Of a stretch of 64,000 nucleotides of DNA, positions 37,351 through 45,089 are shown piece after piece (the first letter of the stretch is position 1; each line of letters starts with the position of its first letter). The stretch is from the NCBI RefSeq assembly GCF_014202115.1, contig NZ_JACHFW010000010.1, positions 62,001 through 126,000 on the forward strand, in the 5' to 3' direction. The notes under the pieces were generated by a model. It was not told where the DNA came from. It ran no database searches and saw only the letters and a program-made list of their open reading frames with translations. This DNA is from Catenibacillus scindens. GTDB taxonomy: Bacteria; Bacillota; Clostridia; Lachnospirales; Lachnospiraceae. The position numbers and the translations under genes are program-made.

Positions 37351-39798
37351 TTATAATCCGTAAGAGGCAACAATTTTTTGAAATTCCGGTGAATCCGCAA
37401 AGCCATTAAAGACATGCTCTCTGTCCTTTCCTTCCTGCTCCAGCACCCGAATCCAGGACTGAAGTCCTGCGGCATCTGCTTCGCGGTCCATAAATACCCG
37501 GTAAAGAACTTTGATAAATTCTTCATTGGACAGATTCTTACTGTTCATTTCCGGAGAGAAGATAAATCCGTGAGCAACCTGCTTCGGACTCTCTCTGCGC
37601 GACAGCAGAACTTCCGCCCAGTTATTTAATCCACTTGTATCCGCATTACGCCCCAATGCTTTCTGATAACAGCGGAATACAAACATAGTCACTCCGGCGT
37701 TCTGATCTCTTGGCTCTGTCAGATTGACACTTCCTCTGTCAATACCATAGGAACGGCAAATGGCGGTAAATTCCTGAGACTCGGCAAATCCCTTAAAGAT
37801 CATCTCCCGTGAAATACCATTATCCAATTGCTTCACCCAACTTGCCAGACCGGCCGCATCAGCTTCCCGGTCAAGGAATGTGCGATAAAGACGGGTAACA
37901 AATTCAGTGTTGCTTAAATTCTTGTTCTTTAACTCTGTACTAAATACAAAGCCCCAGGCAACTCCCGCTCCGGTATCCTGGTGGTTTTCAAGTACCTTTA
38001 CCCATGAAGCATGTCCGTTAAGATCCGGATCACGCTTTAACAATGTGGTATACAGGCGGGTTACGAAACCGGAAGTTCCCTCTGTCGAAATATTGTAAAC
38101 AGTAACTACACAACTGGCAGTTTTGTCATTTTGTTTTGTTCTTACAGTAATCGTCGCGGTTCCCGCATTACCTGCGGTAACAAGTCCGTTGCCATCTACT
38201 TTCGCCACAGAAGAATCGGAAGTGGTCCATTCTACGTCCTGGTTTACTGCGTTTTGAGGAAGAATGGTAGCTTTTAACTGAAGTGTCTGGCCCTTCTGAG
38301 TTAATGTAGCCTTCGACTGATTCAAACTAACGCCTGTAACATCTGTATACGGAGACAGGCTAAAGGAATAATTACCGTGATAGCTGGTATTTTTAACTAC
38401 AAAATAATAGGTTCCTTTTTCAAGCTCAATTTCTCTGCTGATTGAACTGTAGCCAAGATCACTGTCCCAATATTCATAGCTGTGATTAACCGACTTACCG
38501 TTTAAATCATAAATATAGTAATCCGCCCTATTCATGTAAGCTGTAGCTTTCTGAATATATTTTCCCGTTGCCGGCACTGTAAATTTGTAATAATCAACGG
38601 TATCATTGACCGCAATCTGGCCGTTATAGGTCTGACCAAGGGAAATATTTCTGGCCGTTGCCATGGTATTATCGCTGCCATTGCCGGTTTCGGTAAAACT
38701 TTCATTGGCACTGGTAAACTTGAGTGTAAAACTGTATTCTCCCGTATAGGCGTTACTTTCGACGGCAAAATAGTAGGTACCTTTGGTCAGATCAATATTT
38801 TCGCTGACACTGCTCTGTCCGGTTACAGAATCATCATAAAAATATCTATCATACAGTTTTTTCCCGGAAGTATCATAGATCAGATAATGGATCCGGTCCA
38901 TTTTTCCGATGGCGTTATTGGTAATCCTTCCGGAAGACGGAATTGTAAATTTATAATAGTCCAGATCATCATTTTCAGCAATCAGACCTTTGTATTCTGT
39001 ATTTAAGGAAATCGGGCTGGCACTTTCAAAGGTATTATTCGTTCCGTTGCCAGTCTCAGTAAAACTCTCATTGGCACTGGTCAAAGACAAATTAAAGGAA
39101 TAATTTCCCTCACCTGAGCTATAACTAACAACAAAGTAATAAGTGCCTTTGGTCAGGTCAAAAGTTTTGGTAACTGAACTTTGGCCGGCAGTTTCATCCC
39201 AACCGTGATATTTATCATAAAGTTCTTTCCCCGATGCGTCATAAATGAAATAATGGACTGTCCTAACCTTGGCGAAAGCGTTAACGGTCAACCGTCCGGA
39301 AGCATTAAGGGTAAACTTGTAATAATTATCTTTTTGGGCTTTGGATACCGAACCATTATATGTAGTTCCCAGATTTACAGATGTTGCTGCCTCCATTGAA
39401 CTTCCCGCAAACGAATCCAAAAGCACTTCTTCACTCTCTAAAGGAGCCGATTCACTCTGTGGCTGCGGCGCTTGTGTTTCCTCTGCAACACTCTCCGGTA
39501 CAACGCTCTGAGCCTCTACACTCTCCTCTGCGACACTCTCCGGTACAGCGCTCTGAGCCTCTACACTCTCCTCTGTGACGCTCTCCGGTACAGCGCTCTG
39601 GTTTTCGACACTTTCCTCTGCGACGCTCTCCGGTACGGATTCAGCCGGTACGGATTCAGGAGTTATTGTTTCTGCCGCAGACTCTGATTGCGCCGCTTCT
39701 GTCTGAGGCGCGCTGGCCCAGACGCCAGTACCGCCGCCTAAAACCATAGAGACAGTAAGGACACTGGCAAGCATACCTTTAATCATTTTTCCTCTCAT
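37351..39798 (-). CDS. secreted modular protein: Ser/Glu repeat, three PPC-like domains, Big2, DUF4214 repeats
   Basis: ATG 39798 follows GAGGAGGAGAG. The 815-residue protein has a signal peptide (cleavage near VWASA, 26-30), an acidic Ser/Glu/Val/Pro repeat (about 47-107), then three homologous beta-domains at about 137-240, 257-362 and 377-483, each with YYKFT, IYD.SGK and KGTYYF.V motifs (pre-peptidase C-terminal-like). A bacterial Ig-like Big2 domain spans about 487-568. The rest (577-815) is DUF4214, with four repeats of the type FVTRLYxxxLxRxxDxxGLxxW. No LPxTG or S-layer motif is seen, so it is probably secreted or held through DUF4214. A glycan or adhesion role is inferred. Confidence 0.85.
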   Translation of the reverse strand: MRGKMIKGMLASVLTVSMVLGGGTGVWASAPQTEAAQSESAAETITPESVPAESVPESVAEESVENQSAVPESVTEESVEAQSAVPESVAEESVEAQSVVPESVAEETQAPQPQSESAPLESEEVLLDSFAGSSMEAATSVNLGTTYNGSVSKAQKDNYYKFTLNASGRLTVNAFAKVRTVHYFIYDASGKELYDKYHGWDETAGQSSVTKTFDLTKGTYYFVVSYSSGEGNYSFNLSLTSANESFTETGNGTNNTFESASPISLNTEYKGLIAENDDLDYYKFTIPSSGRITNNAIGKMDRIHYLIYDTSGKKLYDRYFYDDSVTGQSSVSENIDLTKGTYYFAVESNAYTGEYSFTLKFTSANESFTETGNGSDNTMATARNISLGQTYNGQIAVNDTVDYYKFTVPATGKYIQKATAYMNRADYYIYDLNGKSVNHSYEYWDSDLGYSSISREIELEKGTYYFVVKNTSYHGNYSFSLSPYTDVTGVSLNQSKATLTQKGQTLQLKATILPQNAVNQDVEWTTSDSSVAKVDGNGLVTAGNAGTATITVRTKQNDKTASCVVTVYNISTEGTSGFVTRLYTTLLKRDPDLNGHASWVKVLENHQDTGAGVAWGFVFSTELKNKNLSNTEFVTRLYRTFLDREADAAGLASWVKQLDNGISREMIFKGFAESQEFTAICRSYGIDRGSVNLTEPRDQNAGVTMFVFRCYQKALGRNADTSGLNNWAEVLLSRRESPKQVAHGFIFSPEMNSKNLSNEEFIKVLYRVFMDREADAAGLQSWIRVLEQEGKDREHVFNGFADSPEFQKIVASYGL
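39478..39630 (-). repeat. 45-base tandem repeat in the secreted protein gene
   Basis: Three full and one partial copies encode ESVAEESVEAQSAVP-like units of 15 residues at positions 57-107. They differ by single codons (A/T, N/A, A/V) and could expand or contract by slippage. Confidence 0.8.
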
Positions 39799-39832
39799 AA
39801 ACTCTCCTCCTCATTAAAAAAGTTACTTCTTT

Positions 39833-39861
39833 ATTGTATATCTGGCCAGTAGCCTTTTCAA
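39833..39861 (-). promoter_or_regulatory. promoter of the secreted modular protein
   Basis: TTGAAA (39856-39861) and TACAAT (39833-39838) on the minus strand, 17-base spacing. Confidence 0.75.
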
Positions 39862-40017
39862 CATGCGGACATTTTTGAGGAGAAATTTTTTGTAACATTT
39901 TGTTATTATTCACAGCCGATTTGACGCAGATACACAAATTCGTCAAGCATTCTCGGAAGAAGGTTGGATAACTGTTTCAAATCGGACTGTGAATCATAAC
40001 CACATTTCAGGTAGGAA

Positions 40018-40046
40018 TTGACAGCAGATAAAATTATTTTTAAAAT
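40018..40046 (+). promoter_or_regulatory. promoter of the J-domain protein gene
   Basis: A consensus -35 TTGACA (40018-40023) and -10 TAAAAT (40041-40046) are 17 bases apart. Confidence 0.8.
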
Positions 40047-40073
40047 AGAGAAAAATATAAAGGATACACAGAT

Positions 40074-41114
40074 ATGACTCTTGATCAGGCTTTTAAAATT
40101 CTCGGAATCCCCCGCGGGACCCCTAAAAATGAAATAAAGAAACGGTACCGTCAGCTCATGCGCCAGGTTCATCCAGATGTTTTTCCCGAATCATCTTATC
40201 CATACAATGTTCATGAAATCACTGCCGCCTATGATCTTTTGCGGAATTCCTGCAACATTCATGAGGCTGGCCAAGGCTATTTTTCCAAAAGATCTTCACA
40301 ATGCCAGGGCAAAGCAAAGCACTGGGCGGATCCGGTCCGTCACTGGGATGCCCCGGAAAATCCCCAGGCTTACTGTGAGCGGGAAATTCTTCACAACGTC
40401 CACGATGACGAGGGCCGGATTGTCGGACACTTCACCGTCGCCTGGGGAAAATATCTCTGGACAGCCGATGAAGATTTTCCTCTCTTTTTGCTAAGTATTT
40501 ACCAGTGCAGCAAACAACTCCTTGACCGCGCCGAACGAAGCAAAAAGAGGGATTCACGCCCTTCCCCTGCTCTTCGCCAGAAATATCAGGCCCAGCTTGC
40601 CTATCTTCTGGCCCAGCAGTACATTGACGCCCTGCCCTGGCTGGAAAAACTGGCCAAAATCTCCCCGTCCAAAGATGACGGTGCCCCTGTTTTTTATGTT
40701 GCCGCCATGTTGGAAGCCTCCCTCTCTGTATCACTGGAAGACGGCGAGATACTTTTTCCTTCCAGAATCCAGGATCACCGGCTTTATCTAAAAAACAGGG
40801 CCGGCGCCCAACTGGGATACCTGTCCTTTCATGATGACCGTTTGTATTATATTATCATTCCCCTTTTTGAACAGAGGCGGGTTCAGGTAAAAATCCAGGC
40901 AATCCAAAAAGAGAACCGCAGCCACAAAGCCCAAAAGCCTTCTGCAAAATCCTCTCACTCTCATACTAATTCGTCTTATCATTTAAAAAACAAAAGTTCC
41001 GGCTATAAAGAGCTTCGCCTATGGATCAGATTTCTCCCTCATACCGGAACAATGCCAGAAAACATTACTCTCCAGATCCAGGCGCTGCTGGACAGATACA
41101 AAGCGCTGCTGTGA
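40074..41114 (+). CDS. J-domain (DnaJ-like) protein
   Basis: The first 60 or so residues form a J domain with the diagnostic HPD at 33-35 (RQVHPDVFP), so it can stimulate an Hsp70 partner. The remaining 280 residues lack the Gly/Phe region, zinc fingers and substrate domains of DnaJ. They hold an aromatic segment around 108-150 (FTVAWGKYLWTADEDFPLF), a helical stretch rich in Gln/Ala/Leu, and a basic Ser/Lys/His-rich linker near 285-305. The specific client is unknown. AAAGG precedes the ATG. It is divergent from the secreted modular protein. Confidence 0.78.
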   Translation: MTLDQAFKILGIPRGTPKNEIKKRYRQLMRQVHPDVFPESSYPYNVHEITAAYDLLRNSCNIHEAGQGYFSKRSSQCQGKAKHWADPVRHWDAPENPQAYCEREILHNVHDDEGRIVGHFTVAWGKYLWTADEDFPLFLLSIYQCSKQLLDRAERSKKRDSRPSPALRQKYQAQLAYLLAQQYIDALPWLEKLAKISPSKDDGAPVFYVAAMLEASLSVSLEDGEILFPSRIQDHRLYLKNRAGAQLGYLSFHDDRLYYIIIPLFEQRRVQVKIQAIQKENRSHKAQKPSAKSSHSHTNSSYHLKNKSSGYKELRLWIRFLPHTGTMPENITLQIQALLDRYKALL

Positions 41115-41190
41115 AAGTTTTGCGACCGACGGGGCGGACAGCACAGTACCCTGTCCCCTGAGCGTCCTCCGGCCTCCTTTGCGCGGTACT

Positions 41191-41568
41191 TTAGCGGGAT
41201 ATGGAAGTAACTGCCCACTCCCCCGCGAACACAGCCGCGATGCCCGCAGCCACGCTGAATACGCCGTAGGCCAAAGCTGTGAGTCCATTGCCGGCCTTTA
41301 TAAGATCAAAAGTCTCCAGGGCAAAAGAGGAAAATGTTGTAAATCCTCCGCATATCCCCACTTTCACAAGCAGCACAAGTCTTGGATCAAGGTCTCCTTT
41401 TTTCAGAACAGCCCCGGCAATCACACCTATAATAAAGGCTCCGGCCACGTTAATTCCAAAAGTTTTTACCGGAAATATCCATGTCTCCCTCACCGGGATC
41501 AGCCCGATCAAATACCGCAGGATTGAGCCGGCAAATCCGCCGATCCCTACAATGAGACATTCTATCAT
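41191..41568 (-). CDS. fluC: fluoride ion channel FluC/CrcB
   Basis: The start is ATG 41568 (MIECLIVGIGGFAGS) with AGGTGA just upstream. The 125-residue protein has four helices and the conserved fluoride-channel motifs: GGFAGSILRY, FGINVAGAF and GICGGFTTFSSF with the pore phenylalanines. It works as a dual-topology dimer that exports fluoride. Many Firmicutes carry two tandem copies; only one is here. I saw no fluoride riboswitch consensus upstream. Confidence 0.92.
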   Translation of the reverse strand: MIECLIVGIGGFAGSILRYLIGLIPVRETWIFPVKTFGINVAGAFIIGVIAGAVLKKGDLDPRLVLLVKVGICGGFTTFSSFALETFDLIKAGNGLTALAYGVFSVAAGIAAVFAGEWAVTSISR

Positions 41569-41672
41569 CTTTATCACCTGCTTTTTTGGAATCATTTTAT
41601 CATAACTTGCCCAATTTTTAAAGGTCATCTATGCCGCTAAACCCTGCCAGAACCTTTCATAATGCAGCATTT

Positions 41673-41822
41673 TTAGTCGTGAATCTTCCAGCTATTCAGG
41701 AACTTTGCCGTTTCAGCGGCACTGTGGTCGATGATCTCGCTGTGACCCAGATCAAGGGCGGCCATAGCGGCCATATCTTCTTCACTGAGAGCAAAATCCC
41801 ATATGTTAAAATTTTCCTCCAT
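41673..41822 (-). pseudogene. C-terminal remnant of an aldo/keto reductase (49 codons)
   Basis: ATG 41822 opens MEENFNIWDFALSEEDMAAM, continuing ALDLGHSEIIDHS and ending FLNSWKIHD with TAA. This is the C-terminal end of an aldo/keto reductase (the F.LSEEDM..I..LD pattern). The barrel and active site are absent. It begins one codon after the CMD gene stop (TAG CGG ATG) and in the same reading frame. A deletion that removed most of an AKR gene behind the CMD gene explains this best. Confidence 0.72.
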
Positions 41823-41825
41823 CCG

Positions 41826-42578
41826 CTACTGTTCATCTTTGCAAATTTCATCAATAATGTTCATAGCGTTCAGGGAGCGGGGATAGCCAACATAGGGCAT
41901 ACACTGTTCTACAGCGCTGTATAATTTCTCTTTGTTGTTGCCCGCCATTAAATTGCCCGCCGTATGTCCGCGAAGCTGATTTTCACAGCCGCCCTGGGCC
42001 AAAATAAAACAAAAGGTGATCATTTCCCTCTCCTGATCATTAAGTCCCTTTCGGGTGTAATAATCGCCGAAGCAGTTGTCTGCCAGCCACCGGTTAATAT
42101 TGCGGCGAAGAGGTGGTGCGTCGGTCTGGCGCTTTGCCATCCCCTCGCAAAATAAAGAGACCTGCTTTTCCAGTCCCTTTTCAAACCGGGTCTGTTCATC
42201 TGTCGTTCCCTGGGGTTCCAGAGGGAGACTTATGCCATGCTGTTCCATGATCTGGTCCGCCGCCACAAGATAATCGTGAACCCGGCCAAGTCCAAGATAA
42301 GCCGCCGCCTGATAAATAACTTCTTTAACAGCCACAGGATCAATCCCCAGATCTATGGCCTGATGGAGGACGTTGCGAAACATTCCCATTCCCTGGCAGC
42401 CAAGCAGGGCTGAAAGAATACAGAGGAAGCGTTCTTTTTCTGTCAGTCTGCTCTCCTGCACCGCCTCTGTCTGGGAAAAACTGGCGGTAATCTCAATAAA
42501 TTCCGGATCGCTGTGAACCAGCTTCTCCCACGTTTCTCTAAAAATATCCTGAGCTTTCATCTGTGTATTGCTGTCCAT
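41826..42578 (-). CDS. carboxymuconolactone decarboxylase (CMD) family protein, two CMD domains
   Basis: ATG 42578 has AAAGGAG 7-8 bases upstream. The 250-residue protein holds two CMD/AhpD-like helical domains; the second has the clearer motif, GGCENQLRGHTAGN with cysteine and histidine, the first has GCQGMGMFRNVLHQA. In gut Clostridia such proteins sit with aldo/keto reductases under MerR control and are thought to act in aldehyde, quinone or peroxide handling. Its partner gene is only a remnant here and its regulator is frameshifted, so whether it is still useful is open. Confidence 0.85.
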   Translation of the reverse strand: MDSNTQMKAQDIFRETWEKLVHSDPEFIEITASFSQTEAVQESRLTEKERFLCILSALLGCQGMGMFRNVLHQAIDLGIDPVAVKEVIYQAAAYLGLGRVHDYLVAADQIMEQHGISLPLEPQGTTDEQTRFEKGLEKQVSLFCEGMAKRQTDAPPLRRNINRWLADNCFGDYYTRKGLNDQEREMITFCFILAQGGCENQLRGHTAGNLMAGNNKEKLYSAVEQCMPYVGYPRSLNAMNIIDEICKDEQ

Positions 42579-42634
42579 AAAAACACTCCTTTTCATATTA
42601 GGCCGACGCCTTCAACTAAACTCTGACATTTTAC

Positions 42635-42663
42635 TTGCAATTTTTTTGTCTTTATACTACAAT
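42635..42663 (+). promoter_or_regulatory. promoter of the MerR gene
   Basis: TTGCAA (42635-42640) and TACAAT (42658-42663) are 17 bases apart, giving a leader of about 215 bases that contains the palindromic repeats at 42745-42851. Confidence 0.6.
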
Positions 42664-42692
42664 ACGATTGTTTCAACCGCTTCTTGTAACCG

Positions 42693-42723
42693 ATTATAAA
42701 TTACGATAGTTACTACCGGTCAA
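42693..42723 (-). promoter_or_regulatory. MerR-type promoter of the CMD gene (19-base spacer)
   Basis: On the minus strand TTGACC (42718-42723) and TATAAT (42693-42698) are separated by 19 bases, the abnormally long spacing that MerR activators correct by DNA distortion. A short dyad (TAGTAACTA) lies inside the spacer. The adjacent, divergent regulator is MerR family. Confidence 0.78.
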
Positions 42724-42744
42724 TAGGTATTTAAAAAAAGTCAT

Positions 42745-42870
42745 ATACCCCGCTACAAACAACAGGGCATCAAGCTAGCTGCGCCCCAAGAGGCGGGGTA
42801 TTTGACTCTCGCGGCGTTCGCCAAGTGGACGCGCCAGCGCGTCCGCTTGGCTCGCTGTCCGCGGAAATAA
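42745..42870. repeat. palindromic element before the MerR gene
   Basis: Arms GCCAAGTGGACGCGC (42820-42834) and GCGCGTCCGCTTGGC (42837-42851) form a 15-base hairpin with one G-T pair and a 2-base centre. A second, wider dyad ATACCCCGC / GCGGGGTAT lies at 42745-42753 and 42793-42801. The right part resembles 83-116. It looks like an extragenic repetitive element of the REP type. No gene lies in 42579-42884. Confidence 0.6.
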
Positions 42871-42884
42871 AGGATAAATGTAAC

Positions 42885-43288
42885 ATGTACACAATGATGC
42901 AGGTATGCAGAGAATTGGATATTACTTACCAGACTTTAAAATATTACTGTAACGAGGGGCTGATCCCCGGCGTTTTGCGTGACGCCAATAACCGCAGGAT
43001 TTTCGACGAAAAGACTGTCCGCTGGATCAGGGATCTTACCTGCCTGAAAAATGTGGTTTTAGCATACAGGAAATGAAAACTTATCTTGAGATGTGTCTTG
43101 AAGGAAAATCGACAATCCCTCAGAGAAAAGAAATGCTGACAAAAAAACAGGAGGCGCTTAACGCATCCATAAAAGAGTTGGAAGACAGTATCGACTACAT
43201 TCGCTGGAAGCAGAATTTTTACGACGAGGTTCTGTCTGGAAAACGCCCCTATATAAGCATAAAAAAATCGCCACCTGCAGTCAAGTGA
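42885..43288 (+). pseudogene. MerR-family regulator with a one-base frameshift
   Basis: ATG 42885 (MYTMMQVCRELDITYQTLKY) opens a MerR winged helix, with NEGLIPGVLRDANNRRIFDE. At about 43045-43055 the frame breaks after LTCLKN; the next frame continues MKTYLEMCLEGKSTIPQRKE through a coiled coil to YISIKKSPPAVK. Adding one base in the AAAAAT run restores the usual CLKNCGFSIQEMK junction. Intact length would be about 135 residues. The break separates DNA binding from the dimerisation helix. Real mutation or homopolymer error cannot be told apart here. Confidence 0.8.
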
Positions 43289-43313
43289 CGATTTTCATTC
43301 TGATATTCTGTTG

Positions 43314-43631
43314 TTATTTGATAAGCCAACTGTAATCCTTGCGGCAGTCAAGGATATATTCTACATAGACCGTATCGTCTTGGATTTGATAAAGGACAAG
43401 ATACCACTTCTCAATGAACATCTTGTGATATTTATTTGGCGTGATATACAGTTCCTCAAAGTAGGGGAAACGCTGTGGCATCTGCTTTAAAGAGCGCATC
43501 GCTGCCATAATCTCTTTTTTCTTTGCAGCTGCTGCCTCTTTATTGACCTGCGCCATAAAGCGGATGTGCGTCCCCAACATTCTTTTTGCTCTGTCGGAAA
43601 CAATGACTTTGTACTTGCTGTTTGATACCAT
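43314..43631 (-). CDS. RelE/ParE-family toxin
   Basis: The 105-residue protein has the compact RelE/ParE pattern: an N-terminal strand (YKVIVSDRAKRML), a helical hairpin rich in Lys/Ala, then strands FPYFEELYI, KMFIEKWYLVLYQI and VYVEYILDCRKDY. RelE-type members cut mRNA at the ribosome, ParE-type members poison gyrase; which applies is not clear. It starts 3 bases after the antitoxin stop, the usual order. Confidence 0.85.
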   Translation of the reverse strand: MVSNSKYKVIVSDRAKRMLGTHIRFMAQVNKEAAAAKKKEIMAAMRSLKQMPQRFPYFEELYITPNKYHKMFIEKWYLVLYQIQDDTVYVEYILDCRKDYSWLIK

Positions 43632-43634
43632 ACG

Positions 43635-43901
43635 CTATACCTCTGCAATCACTTCATCAAGATAAGCGTCAAGTTCTTCAAGCGTACAGCCAGTTCTTCC
43701 CGCCATTCTGTCCTCCTCAACCGCAAGCAGTTCCTCACGGAGTTTCAGCATCTTCTCCCTGCGGTTGTAAGTTTCAATATCCATAACGACTAAATCTCCC
43801 TCGCCATTCTTGGTAAGGAATACCGGCTCTGCGGTCTTTCTGCACATTTCTGCAATCTCATTGTAATTCTGGCGGATTGCTGCGGATGGACGAATATTCA
43901 T
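43635..43901 (-). CDS. Phd/YefM-family antitoxin
   Basis: ATG 43901 (MNIRPSAAIRQNYNEIAEMC) follows GGGAGGT. The 88-residue protein has the Phd/YefM DNA-binding N-terminal fold (EPVFLTKNGEGDLVVMDIET) and an acidic helical C-terminus (EELDAYLDEVIAEV) that should wrap the toxin. It probably represses its own promoter, whose -10 region carries a partial dyad. Confidence 0.88.
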   Translation of the reverse strand: MNIRPSAAIRQNYNEIAEMCRKTAEPVFLTKNGEGDLVVMDIETYNRREKMLKLREELLAVEEDRMAGRTGCTLEELDAYLDEVIAEV

Positions 43902-43944
43902 AGCCACACCTCCCGTTTGTATTTGGTAGTAGTATTCTAACCAT

Positions 43945-43973
43945 ATTATACTCATTTTATGCCACTGAGTCAA
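43945..43973 (-). promoter_or_regulatory. promoter of the toxin-antitoxin operon
   Basis: TTGACT (43968-43973) and TATAAT (43945-43950), 17-base spacing, minus strand. AGTAT / ATACT arms (43931-43952) flank the -10 box and may be the antitoxin operator. Confidence 0.85.
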
Positions 43974-43994
43974 TATGCGCAGAAAAATTTACAA

Positions 43995-44357
43995 TTACAA
44001 GCCCATCATTTCACGGACAACACGGTCTGCCATTTTGACCACCCCGACTAAGACGAGCATGTTAAATACCAGCTCCCCGATATAGCTCCATACCATTGAC
44101 ACCGCCGCAGCGTCCGGGTCAGTCAGCATGAGAATTGGAGCCCGGATACCTTTTTTTCTTGCCTTTTTTGCGATTTTAAAACCATCTAATCCCGGCAGCA
44201 TTACATCTAAAATAATAATATCATAAATATTACTCTCTACAGCGTCCAGACCAGATATTCCATCTTCATAGTAATCCACTTCATATTTTTCTAAGCGCAG
44301 TATCTCACAAAGAGTCTGCGCCATTCTTTTTTCATCTTCAACTAATAAAATCTTCAT
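43995..44357 (-). pseudogene. truncated response regulator fused to a mobile-element fragment
   Basis: ATG 44357 (after GGAGGTGC) encodes residues 1-79 of an OmpR-type receiver domain: EDEKRMAQ, ILDVMLPGLDGFKIA with the phosphoacceptor Asp, up to APILMLT. At about 44120 the sequence switches to DPDAAAVSMVW and a hydrophobic helix SYIGELVFNMLVLVGVV followed by KMADRVVREMMGL, which does not belong to a receiver domain. The DNA-binding domain and the end of the receiver are missing. The fused tail looks like the membrane end of a conjugative-element protein (inference). The chimera marks a deletion or recombination joint. Confidence 0.7.
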
Positions 44358-44454
44358 TTAGCACCTCCGTAGTATCATTATATCACAGAAGATTGAAAAA
44401 GAATTGAAGACCATTCTAAAGGCGATGGAGATATTTTCCCACCGCCTTACACAC

Positions 44455-44835
44455 CTATGCAAAGATAATTTCCCTCTCCACAATCTCCCTCGCACACGCC
44501 CGTATGTTATTCATTCTCTGTACCCATTCTAAGGCGTTTTCCGCCTTTAGCTGTTCCGTGATACCCTGCGCCCGTTTCATCTGTTCTGTGAGCCTTTCCA
44601 TGCGCTCCTGCGCCTGCCTGTCGATGTCGGCAAGGTAAGCGTTCAACCTTCCGCTTGTGAGCAGGGTTATGTAGGTGGCTCTGCGATATTCTTTCAGATA
44701 CCGCAAATGCCGCTGCCCCCATACGCCTATGGGCTGTTCTTTTTCGGCGGGTAAGGATAGGCAGGGGAGAAGATAATCCCCCTGCTGTTCATAAGCGCCG
44801 CCCAACTGTTCAAAGATTGATTTTGCCATTGTCAT
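44455..44835 (-). CDS. TnpV family transposon-encoded protein
   Basis: The 126-residue protein starts at ATG 44835 (MTMAKSIFEQLGG) or ATG 44829. It contains the TnpV core: FEQLGGAYEQQGDYLLP, then GVWGQRHLRYLKEYRR and YITLLTSGRLNAYLADIDRQ. TnpV proteins accompany Clostridia mobile elements; their biochemical role is unknown. It follows the small gene at 44844 with the stop and start nearly touching, as in an operon. Confidence 0.85.
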   Translation of the reverse strand: MTMAKSIFEQLGGAYEQQGDYLLPCLSLPAEKEQPIGVWGQRHLRYLKEYRRATYITLLTSGRLNAYLADIDRQAQERMERLTEQMKRAQGITEQLKAENALEWVQRMNNIRACAREIVEREIIFA

Positions 44836-44843
44836 TCCCGCCA

Positions 44844-45011
44844 TTACCGTATTTTTATCTTTTTCGTCTTTGCGTACATGACCTTTATCAGCAGCTCGTC
44901 CACACAGTCCGTATATCTGCCCGCCGCAAGTAACTTGTTGCAGAAGTCAATCAGAGCGTGGAGAACAAGCTGCCTTTCTTCCTCGCTAAGATACAAGTGA
45001 TATTTTCCCAT
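44844..45011 (-). CDS. small mobile-element protein, 55 residues (paralogue of 45689-45880)
   Basis: ATG 45011 follows AAAGGAAAGG and encodes MGKYHLYLSEEERQLVLHAL, later GRYTDCVDELLIKV and a basic end KTKKIKIR. The GRYxDCVDEL motif and length match the protein at 45689-45880. I associate this type with Tn1549-like elements; function unknown. Confidence 0.65.
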   Translation of the reverse strand: MGKYHLYLSEEERQLVLHALIDFCNKLLAAGRYTDCVDELLIKVMYAKTKKIKIR

Positions 45012-45089
45012 AGCCTTTCCTTTCTTTGAGAGGGCAGGCGTTTTTCCTGCAAGGGTGTTTCAGCACCTTTGCGGAAAATACCCGTTCCC

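Noticed and set aside
39478-39630. CRISPR-like array from regular repeats
   Set aside because: The 45-base units are in frame, contiguous and without spacers; they encode a Ser/Glu repeat.
41569-41680. Fluoride riboswitch upstream of fluC
   Set aside because: I found no match to the conserved crcB motif; the AKR remnant occupies most of the space.
41631-41924. 97-codon plus-strand frame
   Set aside because: It is antisense to the aldo/keto reductase remnant and the CMD gene end, with no ribosome site; the minus-strand reading matches a known family.
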